Origin: Halobacteriales archaeon QS_5_70_15 | Lineage (GTDB): Archaea > Halobacteriota > Halobacteria > Halobacteriales > Haloarculaceae | NCBI GenBank assembly: GCA_003022005.1 | Contig: PXRQ01000108.1 | Span: 1 to 12,139 of the forward strand | DNA: 12,139 nt | Direction: 5' to 3' | Shown: piece by piece, positions 5,589 through 11,767 of the stretch | How positions within the stretch are numbered: position 1 is the stretch's first letter | Layout of the letters: each line of letters opens with the position of its first letter | The notes under the pieces: generated by a model | The model's database searches: none | What the model was told of the DNA's origin: nothing | Seen by the model: only the letters and a program-made list of their open reading frames with translations | Translations under genes and position numbers: made by a program

Positions 5589-6110
5589 TCACTCCCCGAG
5601 CAGCGAGTCGACCAGCCGGGTGAACCGGTCGACGAGACGGCCGGGGAGGGAGGGCCGCGCCCGGCGGAGGAGTCGGGCGGTCCGCTCCGGCCGGCCGACG
5701 TCGAGCACGACCCTGCCTCGATCGTCGCGGCGCTCGGTGACGAGCCCCGCGTCGACGAGCCTGTCGAGGTGCCAGGAGAGCGTGCTCCGGGCGATGCCGA
5801 CCCGCTCGACCACCTCGGTCGCGGGCGTCTCGCCCGACTCGAGCAGCACGGCCGCGACGTCGGCGCTCGTCTCCCGGCGCAGGAGCGCGAGAGCCCGTCG
5901 CTCCCACGCGTCGAACGACGGGGGGTAGTATTGGGTCCGGCCGTAGCAGTCCTCGGCGACGATCCGGTCGCCGAGGAGCCGCCCGAGGTGGTACTGGACC
6001 TGTCCGGGGGACATGTCGAGCCCGCGGACGAGCGCGTTGAAGTGGACGCCCGGGTCCGAGCGGACCCGCTCGACGATCCGCCGGCGGGCAGCCTCCCCCT
6101 GCTCAGTCAC
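5589..6110 (-). CDS. Transcriptional regulator with two winged-helix domains
   Basis: This 173-residue DNA-binding protein has two winged helix-turn-helix domains in tandem. The first (about 6-62) contains HFNALVRGLDMSPGQVQYHL and the wing RIVAEDCYGRTQYYPPSFD. The second (about 70-137) contains PATEVVERVGIARSTLSWHL and the wing LVTERRDDRGRVVLDV. A helical tail ends RLVDRFTRLVDSLLGE. The layout resembles haloarchaeal ArsR/MarR-like regulators. The start is taken as GTG at 6110, which overlaps the stop of the upstream membrane-protein gene in GTGACTGA, a typical coupled overlap, and places the first helix a few residues in. An ATG at 6146 in the same frame would add 12 residues and a 44-nt overlap. 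Its targets are unknown. Coupling to the membrane protein suggests the two work together. Confidence 0.85.
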   Translation of the reverse strand: MTEQGEAARRRIVERVRSDPGVHFNALVRGLDMSPGQVQYHLGRLLGDRIVAEDCYGRTQYYPPSFDAWERRALALLRRETSADVAAVLLESGETPATEVVERVGIARSTLSWHLDRLVDAGLVTERRDDRGRVVLDVGRPERTARLLRRARPSLPGRLVDRFTRLVDSLLGE

Positions 6111-6453
6111 GGTTCTCACCCCCGCGTCCGCCGCCTCCGCCGACATCGAGCCGCTCGCGCGCCGGGGCGGGGCGGCGTGCGGACCGCGCGGTGACGACCG
6201 CCGCGATGACCAGCCCCGCTATCGCCACGTCCAGCGCGTGCTCCAGCGTGTGATGTGTCTCCGTGCCGACAGTTCCCGTCATCGAGCCGACGGCCACGGC
6301 CGTCCGGGCGAGCAGGGTCAGCAGCGCCAGCGCCACGAGGAGGTACGACCGGGAGCGCCGCCGGAGCAGCGCCACCAGCGCGAGGCCGACGAGACCGGCG
6401 CTGGCGAGGCCAGCGATCGACAGCACCAGCGCGAGCGCGAGATCCGGGGCCAT
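6103..6453 (-). CDS. Small polytopic membrane protein coupled to the regulator
   Basis: This 116-residue protein has three predicted membrane helices: residues 4-30, 36-58 and 70-90. They are separated by an Arg-rich turn (RRRSRSY) and a polar loop. A histidine cluster, HHTLEH (67-72), lies at the start of the third helix and could bind a metal or sense something at the membrane; this is an inference. The tail is Arg/Gly-rich and probably cytoplasmic. The stop overlaps the start of the winged-helix regulator, so the pair forms a two-gene operon. A gaaaag box at 6483-6488, about 32 nt upstream of the ATG, may be its TATA element. I do not recognise a function. Confidence 0.75.
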   Translation of the reverse strand: MAPDLALALVLSIAGLASAGLVGLALVALLRRRSRSYLLVALALLTLLARTAVAVGSMTGTVGTETHHTLEHALDVAIAGLVIAAVVTARSARRPAPARERLDVGGGGGRGGENRD

Positions 6454-6550
6454 CCGTCTCGGTCCGTGTAGTGCCCCGAGCGGAAAAGCGGTTCCGGTGG
6501 CGAACCTCCGGACGTCCTGTCCCGTCCCGTCTCGTCCCGTCCCGGGTCCA

Positions 6551-7131
6551 TCACCGGTCGCGCGGGAGGAGCACGGCCGACACCAGTACCGTCAGCGCGG
6601 CGACGAACGCCCCCGGCCCGAACCCGGCGCCGTCACCGCCCGTTCCTTCCGGAGTCGTCCCGGACGCGCCGGTCGCGATCGGGGGCACCGTCGGCACGGC
6701 CGTGTCCGGCGAGGATTCGTCCCCGTGGCCGAGCCGCGACCGGTTCAGGTCGACCGTGACGTTCCGGTGTGTTCCGGCCGACAGGGAGGCGTGTCCGAGG
6801 ACCCGACCGCCTCCGGCCCCCTTCCGGTGGCGTTCCGAACGACGAGCGGACCGGGTCGCCCCCGCGTGGTTCGAAGTCGCCGTCGCCGTCGTCGTGGTGG
6901 TGGACCACGAAGTGGACGGTCGCGTTCGGGCCGAACCCGCGCCACCGCTCCCGGGATACCCGGACGGGCACGTCGCGTTCGAGCCCACCGCACCCCTCGA
7001 CGGCGGCGGTCCCGTCCGCCGAGAGTTGCGGGTCGGCGTGGACGTCGTTCGCGTGCGCGAGCACCGGGAGCGGAAGCCGCCAACGAGACGACGGCGACGA
7101 CCGTACATCCGACGGCGACTGCCCGGCACAT
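6551..7131 (-). pseudogene. Decayed tandem copy of the neighbouring DUF7282-like surface protein gene
   Basis: Pieces in different frames align in order with the intact gene at 7191-8234. The signal peptide MCRAVAVGCTVVAVVSLAA starts at 7131. A frame change near 7075 leads to LAHANDVHADPQLSADG, which matches AGHGIDHLAADPQVSADG. About 28 residues are then missing before DVPVRVSRERW, PNATVHFVVH and DDGDGDFEP. The frame next changes to LVVRNATGRGPEAVG, from the middle of domain 2. A last change gives GHASLSAGTHRNVTVDLN. The end GFGPGAFVAALTVLVSAVLL is a sorting-tail-like helix with a TAG at 6551. At least three frame changes and two or more internal deletions make a functional product very unlikely. 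The upstream element (7156-7170) matches the intact gene's promoter in 13 of 15 bases, supporting tandem duplication. Confidence 0.8.
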
Positions 7132-7155
7132 GCACCGGCGTGAGGGAAACCGGGT

Positions 7156-7170
7156 GAAAGGCGTTGTCCG
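7156..7170 (-). promoter_or_regulatory. Promoter element of the decayed copy, shared with the intact gene
   Basis: gaaaggcgttgtccg here and gaaaagcgttgtcgg at 8258-8272 agree at 13 of 15 positions. Each lies about 26 nt from its start codon on the minus strand. It probably comprises the TATA box (TTTC side) and the adjoining upstream element. Confidence 0.5.
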
Positions 7171-7190
7171 AAATTCGTCCGAACTCCCGG

Positions 7191-8234
7191 TCAGGATCGT
7201 CCGAGCGCGAGGAGGGCGATCGCGGCTAGCGCCACCAGAGCCGCCGCCGGGGCGAACCCAGGACCGGCACCCCCGGTTCCCGGGGGCGGGGTCGCTGTCG
7301 GTGAGGGCGAGCGTGTGGCCGGCGGCGCGGCCGTCGGAGTGTCGGTGGGCGCCGTCGCCGTGGTCGTCGGAGTCGACGGCGGGTCGGTCGGCGAGTCCGT
7401 GACGACGATCGAACCCTCGTCGGGCGTCGGGGTCGGCGTCCGGCCCGGGAGGACCTTCTGAACGCCGAAGCGCGTGCCGACGGGCTCCTCGCCGACCCGA
7501 ACCGGGCGGTCGTCCCCGTCGAACGTCCCGTCGCCGTCGTCGGCGTACGCCAGCGCCCACAGCGAGAACGTCGCGTTCGCGGGCCGGGCGGGGAAGAACG
7601 CGTCGTCGAGGGTGACCGAGACGTTCGCGTGCCCCCCGGCGTCGAGTGCCGTCGCGCCGACCACCTCGGCCGGGGCGCCCCCGGAGGAGTTCCGGAGGAC
7701 GAGATACCCCTGCTCGGGCATGTGGACCGATCGTACCTCGACGGTCCCGTCGGCGCTCCGCTGGACGCTCGCGCCGCTCGACGCGCCGACGTACGCCGTT
7801 CCCCCCCGGCGGACGACGAACGAGTCGTCCGCGGCGCCGCCGAACGACGCGAGCGGGGGGTCGGTCGCGGGGTCGAACGTCCCGTCGCCGTCGTCGCCGT
7901 GGAGGGCGGCCCGGAGCGTCGCGTTCGCCGGGAGGTCCGTCCACGCGTCGGCCGGTATCCGGACGGGCACGTCGAAGACGTCCCGCGCCGAGGCGCCGAA
8001 CGGCCGGCTGGCGACGACGCGCTCCCCGTCGCCGTCGTCGCGGTAGAGGACGACGAAGCCGTCCTCGGTGGCGAAGACCGACTCCATCCGGACGACGCCG
8101 TCGGCCGAGACCTGCGGGTCCGCGGCCAGGTGGTCGATGCCGTGCCCCGCCGCCCCCGCGAGCGGGAGAGCGACCGCGAGAACGACCAGCGCGAGGAGGG
8201 CGACATCGCGGGGACTGGCCGGGGACCGGCGCAT
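7191..8234 (-). CDS. Secreted two-repeat DUF7282-like protein with PGF-type sorting tail
   Basis: This 347-residue cell-surface protein has a signal peptide at residues 1-29 (basic start, then VALLALVVLAVALPLAGAAG). Two related domains follow at about 34-135 and 150-262. Each has a start of the form SADGxVxxxSV, a central VLYRDDGDG or LVLRNSSGG strand, a PANAT turn and an end ADDGDGTFD or HGDDGDGTFD. This pattern I associate with DUF7282 proteins of haloarchaea. A Thr/Pro/Ser-rich stalk (265-322), likely glycosylated, leads to GPGFAPAAALVALAAIALL, a hydrophobic tail with a PGF motif of the kind processed by archaeosortase A. The usual basic end is reduced to GRS. The ATG has a gaaaag box 27 nt upstream. 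A degenerate copy lies directly downstream. Ligand and role are unknown. Confidence 0.85.
   Translation of the reverse strand: MRRSPASPRDVALLALVVLAVALPLAGAAGHGIDHLAADPQVSADGVVRMESVFATEDGFVVLYRDDGDGERVVASRPFGASARDVFDVPVRIPADAWTDLPANATLRAALHGDDGDGTFDPATDPPLASFGGAADDSFVVRRGGTAYVGASSGASVQRSADGTVEVRSVHMPEQGYLVLRNSSGGAPAEVVGATALDAGGHANVSVTLDDAFFPARPANATFSLWALAYADDGDGTFDGDDRPVRVGEEPVGTRFGVQKVLPGRTPTPTPDEGSIVVTDSPTDPPSTPTTTATAPTDTPTAAPPATRSPSPTATPPPGTGGAGPGFAPAAALVALAAIALLALGRS
7518..7542. repeat. 25-bp identical repeat, copy 1 (domain 2 end)
   Basis: A 25-base stretch beginning gtcgaacgtcccgtcgcc is identical to 7872-7896. Both encode the DDGDGTFD end of the two protein domains. Identity at DNA level between otherwise diverged domains suggests gene conversion or strong constraint. 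Confidence 0.8.
7872..7896. repeat. 25-bp identical repeat, copy 2 (domain 1 end)
   Basis: This is the partner of 7518-7542, in the same orientation, 354 bp apart (a multiple of three). Recombination between the copies would remove one domain length and keep the frame. Confidence 0.8.
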
Positions 8235-8257
8235 GGTCGGCCATGGGGGACGGCGGC

Positions 8258-8272
8258 GAAAAGCGTTGTCGG
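8258..8272 (-). promoter_or_regulatory. Likely promoter element of the DUF7282-like gene
   Basis: gaaaagcgttgtcgg (coding strand CCGACAACGCTTTTC) has its AT-rich part centred 27 nt upstream of the ATG at 8234. It is shared with the decayed copy's upstream region. Confidence 0.5.
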
Positions 8273-8342
8273 ACGGCGGGGGCGACGGCGGCGCGCCGCC
8301 ACGGCCGGCCGACGCGGACCGGCGTCCCGGATCACCGGACGG

Positions 8343-9440
8343 CTACGGGACCGGGAGCGTCGCGGGGGCCATCTCGAGGAACGCCCGCTCGTACCCCTCG
8401 TGGCGGGCCACCTGCGGGGGGAGGGTCGGGGTCAGCACCAGCTCGTCGCCCGATTCGACCGAAACCCCGTCGAGCGCCGCGCCGTAGTGGTAGTCGAGGT
8501 CGGGGTCAAGCGTCCGGGCCAGGTCGCCCTCGAAGACGGTCTCGCCACCACGGGAGAGCGTCACTCCGAGCGCCATCGCCGGGAGGACGATCCGGTTATA
8601 GGGCGTCCGGGCGGAGACCGCGAGGTACGGCCCGTCCCCCTCGACACCCTCGGAAGGAGTATCGAGAACCGTCGTCAGGAGTCGGGCGTCGTCGCTCGTC
8701 GCCGTCCCCAGGACCCGTCCCGATAGTTCGGACGCCGCCGGGGCGAGCGCCCCTGGCAGCCCCGTCTCCATCGGCTTCACCGCGCCGCGCCGACCGTGGG
8801 CGTCGAGTTCCCGGACCGTGACCTTCCGGCGCCCCTCCTCGTCGAACGCGAACGGTATCTCGGCGGTCGCTGGGTCGCCGAGCTCGCCGGCGAAGGCGCC
8901 CGTCCGCCGGACGCCGAGCCCGCCGACGCTCACCCGGCAGAGGTACTCCCCGTCGCCGTCGAGCCCGAAATTCCCCCCGTAGTGAAACCCCATCCGCTGG
9001 GAGAGCATCGGGTAGATGACCTCCTGACTCACCAGGCCGTCGTCGCGAACGATCTCCAGGGAGACGCCGGCTTCCGGGAGCACCGTCCCGGTCTCGGCGT
9101 CCCAGACGACGGCCATCAGGTGGACGTCGCCGCCGCGCTCGATCCGCCCGAGATCGGTCCCCGCGACGGTCCAGAAGACGTGCGGGGCCGCGTACATCAG
9201 CCCCGCCCGGAACCGGCCGGCGCTCCCCGTCCCCTGCATCGCCATCCCCTCGCGGAACCGCTGGACGTAGACCCCGTCGGGGAGGTCCGCCTCGCCGTCC
9301 GTTCCCGGGGTCGGCGTCGCGACGGGGGTATCCCCGTCCTTCCCCGGCGTGGTCGTACCCGGGGCCCCCGGGGAGGCGCACCCTGCGAGACCGCTCAGGC
9401 CGGCGGTCCCGAGCCCCGCGAGGAACGCGCGTCGACGCAT
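8343..9440 (-). CDS. Tat lipoprotein, DUF7350 type (P19-like iron/copper-binding family)
   Basis: This 365-residue exported lipoprotein begins MRRRAFLAGLGTAGLSGLAG with C21 next. That gives a twin-arginine RRxFL signal and an LAGC lipobox, the usual haloarchaeal export route. A Thr/Pro/Gly linker (22-50) follows. The body contains VYVQRFREGMAMQGTGSAGR, APHVFWTV, DVHLMAVVWD and YPMLSQRMGFHYGGNF, rich in Met and His that could bind metal. A second part has DGPYLAVSARTPYNRIVLPA and DYHYGAALDGV, ending TLPPQVARHEGYERAFLEM. From memory this matches haloarchaeal DUF7350 proteins, often annotated as iron transporter because of similarity to the periplasmic P19 iron/copper protein. No permease is adjacent. 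The ATG at 9440 was chosen for the Tat signal and the gtaagc box 26 nt upstream. The longer frame to 9605 is not supported. Confidence 0.85.
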   Translation of the reverse strand: MRRRAFLAGLGTAGLSGLAGCASPGAPGTTTPGKDGDTPVATPTPGTDGEADLPDGVYVQRFREGMAMQGTGSAGRFRAGLMYAAPHVFWTVAGTDLGRIERGGDVHLMAVVWDAETGTVLPEAGVSLEIVRDDGLVSQEVIYPMLSQRMGFHYGGNFGLDGDGEYLCRVSVGGLGVRRTGAFAGELGDPATAEIPFAFDEEGRRKVTVRELDAHGRRGAVKPMETGLPGALAPAASELSGRVLGTATSDDARLLTTVLDTPSEGVEGDGPYLAVSARTPYNRIVLPAMALGVTLSRGGETVFEGDLARTLDPDLDYHYGAALDGVSVESGDELVLTPTLPPQVARHEGYERAFLEMAPATLPVP

Positions 9441-9463
9441 GGTCGCCCTTCGGGTCGCGGGCC

Positions 9464-9469
9464 GTAAGC
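9464..9469 (-). promoter_or_regulatory. Likely TATA box of the Tat lipoprotein gene
   Basis: The box gtaagc (GCTTAC on the coding strand) is centred 26 nt upstream of the ATG at 9440, consistent with leaderless transcription and with the Tat-signal start. Confidence 0.4.
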
Positions 9470-9487
9470 CGTTCCGGTCCGACCGTC

Positions 9488-9689
9488 TAGGATCGGGCGA
9501 CGGCGACGGGGGTCCGGAACTCGCGGCGGCATCGTCCGGATCGTGGACCCGAGCACCGGGGAGGTTCGGGCGACGTACGAGCGGGACGCGAGCGTCTACG
9601 CGCACGCCACGCTGGCGGACCTCGACGCCGACGGAGAACGGGGTGTTCGTCCCGTACGGGGACGGGTGGTCGCGCTGAACTCAGGGTAG
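9488..9689 (+). pseudogene. 3' remnant of a beta-propeller (FG-GAP/PQQ-like) protein
   Basis: Plus-strand segments in changing frames read like the last blade of a repeat propeller. LGSGDGDGGPELAAA comes first. A frame change gives GGIVRIVDPSTGEVRATYER and DASVYAHATLADLDADG. Another gives ENGVFVPYGDG, and a return to the earlier frame gives RVVALNSG and a TAG at 9687-9689. The DGDGxPELA and VVDPxTGEV patterns are typical of FG-GAP and PQQ-like repeats. At least three frame changes and no start codon or upstream part indicate a degraded 3' end. The 5' part has been replaced by the oppositely oriented lipoprotein gene and its promoter, which suggests a deletion or insertion junction near 9470-9490. 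Confidence 0.6.
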
Positions 9690-9694
9690 CCGGG

Positions 9695-9841
9695 CTACCG
9701 ATCGACCTCGACGTCCTCGTAGAGCTCGTCGAAGTCGATCTCCTCCTCCCGTCTCTCGAGCGCCAGCTCTATCTCGCGGCGGCGGCGACGGCGGTCCTCG
9801 CGGTGACTCTTCTGCACGCGGCCACGCTTCGTGTCGGCCAT
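9695..9841 (-). CDS. Small highly charged protein, 48 residues
   Basis: The frame begins MADTKRGRVQKSHREDRRRR and continues as a Glu/Arg-rich helix ending in an acidic DFDELYEDVEVDR tail. The N-terminal half is strongly basic and the C-terminal third strongly acidic, which suits a small nucleic-acid- or ribosome-associated protein with one long helix, but function is not known to me. The ATG at 9841 follows one of the strongest TATA-like boxes in the window (9866-9878), about 30 nt upstream. The frame extends further upstream but crosses that promoter. The stop is 6 nt from the end of the convergent propeller remnant. Confidence 0.7.
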   Translation of the reverse strand: MADTKRGRVQKSHREDRRRRRREIELALERREEEIDFDELYEDVEVDR

Positions 9842-9865
9842 TGCGTGTGGTATATTGGCACACCC

Positions 9866-9878
9866 GAATATATACTTG
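9866..9878 (-). promoter_or_regulatory. Strong TATA box of the 48-residue gene
   Basis: gaatatatacttg is an unusually AT-rich block for this genome, centred about 30 nt upstream of the ATG at 9841. A second smaller AT patch, tatatt (9851-9856), lies nearer the start. Confidence 0.55.
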
Positions 9879-9995
9879 GTGGCGGTTCTCACCCGACTCG
9901 AACCGCCGGAACCGCCTCGGAGGTCCCGACCGATCCGGCCCGCGTCCCGGCGGGCCCCGCCACGGGCACGGAGCATGAGCGGGCGATCCCGCGGT

Positions 9996-10982
9996 TCAGA
10001 CCGTCTCGGAGAGCGGCTCGGGGGGCCCGCCGGGCAGGCAATCGCGGTCGTGGCGCTCCTCGAAGTCCAGGTCCGGACCGACCGCGACGAACCCGGTCGG
10101 GTTGATGTCCGTGTGGGTCGTGTAGTAGTGCTCCTTGATGTGGTCCACGTTCACCGTCTTCGCGATTCCCGGCGTCCGATACAGGTCCCGGACGTACGGC
10201 CAGAGGTTGTCGTACTGGCTGATCAGCTTCCGGTTGCACTTGAAGTGGGCGTGGTAGACGTGGTCGAACCGGACGAGCGTGGCGAACAGGCGGAGGTCCG
10301 CGAGCGTGAGCCGCTCGCCGACGAGGTACCGCTGATCGGCCAGGACCGCGTCCCAGCGGTCGAGCGCGTCGAACAGCTCCGAGACCGCACGCTCGTACGC
10401 GTCCTGCGTGCCGGCGAAGCCCGCCCGGTAGACGCCGTTGTTGATCGGATCGTAGATGGCGTCGACGACCTCGTCGACCTCGTCGCGAACGTCGGCGGGG
10501 TAGAGGTCGACGCCGCTGCCGAACTCGCCCATCGCCGTCGAGAACATCCGCATGACCTCGATCGACTCGTTGTTGACGATGGTCCCCTCCTGCGTGTCCC
10601 ACAGGACGGGGACCGTCACCCGTCCCGTATAGTCGGGGTCGGCGGCGACGTAGGCCTCACCGAGGTAGTCGAAGCCGTTGACCGTATCCGGGGTGCAGTC
10701 GTCCTTCTCGGGGGTGAACTGCCAGCCCCGCTCGTCGCGGTACGGGTCCACGATGTCCATCGAGACGGCGTCCTCGAGGCCCATCAGCGAGCGGACCATC
10801 GCGGCGCCGTGGGCCCACGGGCACGCCCGGGAGACGTAGAGGTGGTACCGGCCCGTTTCGGCGGGGTACTCCTCGCCCAGTCGGTCGCGGAACGTCGTCT
10901 CCTCGCGGTCGAACTCGCCGTCGTCGTCGGTGGACTCGTAGGCGTCGGTGTGCCACTCGCCGTCCACGTACATGTTGACCAT
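9996..10982 (-). CDS. Glutathionyl-hydroquinone reductase-like protein (GST superfamily, Xi class)
   Basis: This 328-residue cytoplasmic protein belongs to the GS-hydroquinone reductase group (YqjG/PcpF/ECM4). These enzymes reduce glutathionylated (hydro)quinones and use an active-site cysteine. The thioredoxin-like half carries C54 in [19 protein letters not shown], then [19 protein letters not shown] with the substrate-binding NNES (137-140). The alpha-helical half (about 165-290) has [37 protein letters not shown] and [20 protein letters not shown], and the end [17 protein letters not shown] is characteristic of the family. Haloarchaea are known to use gamma-glutamylcysteine rather than glutathione, so the natural thiol is probably different. 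The ATG at 10982 was chosen because [10 protein letters not shown] begins the family match. An ATG at 10973 is also possible. Confidence 0.93.
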   Translation of the reverse strand: MVNMYVDGEWHTDAYESTDDDGEFDREETTFRDRLGEEYPAETGRYHLYVSRACPWAHGAAMVRSLMGLEDAVSMDIVDPYRDERGWQFTPEKDDCTPDTVNGFDYLGEAYVAADPDYTGRVTVPVLWDTQEGTIVNNESIEVMRMFSTAMGEFGSGVDLYPADVRDEVDEVVDAIYDPINNGVYRAGFAGTQDAYERAVSELFDALDRWDAVLADQRYLVGERLTLADLRLFATLVRFDHVYHAHFKCNRKLISQYDNLWPYVRDLYRTPGIAKTVNVDHIKEHYYTTHTDINPTGFVAVGPDLDFEERHDRDCLPGGPPEPLSETV

Positions 10983-11010
10983 CGGTACCGGAACGTAGGG
11001 CCCGGCGGCG

Positions 11011-11020
11011 GATAGGTATG
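11011..11020 (-). promoter_or_regulatory. Possible TATA box of the GST-family gene
   Basis: gataggtatg lies about 32 nt upstream of the ATG at 10982. It would also overlap the far upstream region of the divergent rpl10e gene. Confidence 0.3.
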
Positions 11021-11143
11021 GTGGGGACGCGCACGTCACCCGCCGGCGCGGGCGTTACGGCAGGGACGACTCCACCCCGACGTCGTGCGGGCCGCCGACT
11101 CCTCTCCCCCGCCGGGCGCTCGGCGGCCCCGGACTTCGAAGCG

Positions 11144-11152
11144 TTCATTAAC
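11144..11152 (+). promoter_or_regulatory. Likely TATA box of rpl10e
   Basis: ttcattaac is centred about 29 nt upstream of the ATG at 11177. A second AT-rich patch, gtttatc (11165-11171), is too close to the start codon to be the TATA box. Confidence 0.45.
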
Positions 11153-11176
11153 GGCCTGAACGTCGTTTATCTCAAT

Positions 11177-11710
11177 ATGGCCGACAAACCCGCCTCGATG
11201 TACCGGGACATCGACAAGCCGTCCTACACCCGACGCGAGTACATCACGGGCATCCCGGGCTCGAAGATCGCGCAGTACAAGATGGGACGCATCGACAAGG
11301 ACGGGGACGACTACCCGGTCCAGATCTCGCTCGTCACCGAGGAGGCCGTCCAGATCCGCCACGGTTCCCTCGAGAGCGCCCGCCTCTCGGCGAACCGCCG
11401 CCTGCTGAAGGTGCTCGGCGAGAACGGCGACTACAAGATGATCCTCCGGAAGTTCCCCCACCAGGTGCTCCGGGAGAACAAGCAGGCGACCGGCGCGGGC
11501 GCGGACCGCGTCTCCGACGGGATGCGCCAGTCGTTCGGGAAGATCGTCGGCACCGCCGCCCGGATCGGCGCGAACGAGCGGATCTTCACCGCGTGGTGTC
11601 ACCCGGAGGACGCCCCGCACGTCAAGGACGCGTTCCGCCGCGCGTACAACAAGATGACCCCGCCGTGCCGCATCGTCGTCGAGCGCGGCGAGGAACTGCT
11701 CATCTCGTAG
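11177..11710 (+). CDS. rpl10e: 50S ribosomal protein L10e (uL16 family)
   Basis: This 177-residue archaeal/eukaryotic-type large-subunit protein corresponds to bacterial L16 and sits near the A site and 5S rRNA. Family features include the N-terminal [53 protein letters not shown], the basic [20 protein letters not shown] segment with the mobile loop, [18 protein letters not shown], and the C-terminal [20 protein letters not shown]. Length matches haloarchaeal orthologs. The ATG at 11177 was chosen because the conserved [10 protein letters not shown] starts there. Upstream in-frame codons are low-complexity and cross the promoter. Confidence 0.97.
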   Translation: MADKPASMYRDIDKPSYTRREYITGIPGSKIAQYKMGRIDKDGDDYPVQISLVTEEAVQIRHGSLESARLSANRRLLKVLGENGDYKMILRKFPHQVLRENKQATGAGADRVSDGMRQSFGKIVGTAARIGANERIFTAWCHPEDAPHVKDAFRRAYNKMTPPCRIVVERGEELLIS

Positions 11711-11767
11711 GCGAGTCCCCTTCCGACGGTCTATCCGACGGGACAGCGGCGCGATGGACGGCCCTCC

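Noticed and set aside
4639..5907. 422-residue minus-strand open frame overlapping the zinc-finger and regulator genes
   Set aside because: It is an Arg/Ser/Pro-rich shadow that spans three better-supported genes.
6745..8244. 499-residue minus-strand open frame covering the surface protein gene and decayed copy
   Set aside because: Only its short stretches MCRAVAVGCTVVAVVSLAA and LVVRNATGRGPEAVG are meaningful, as pieces of the decayed copy. The remainder is an out-of-frame shadow of the intact surface protein.
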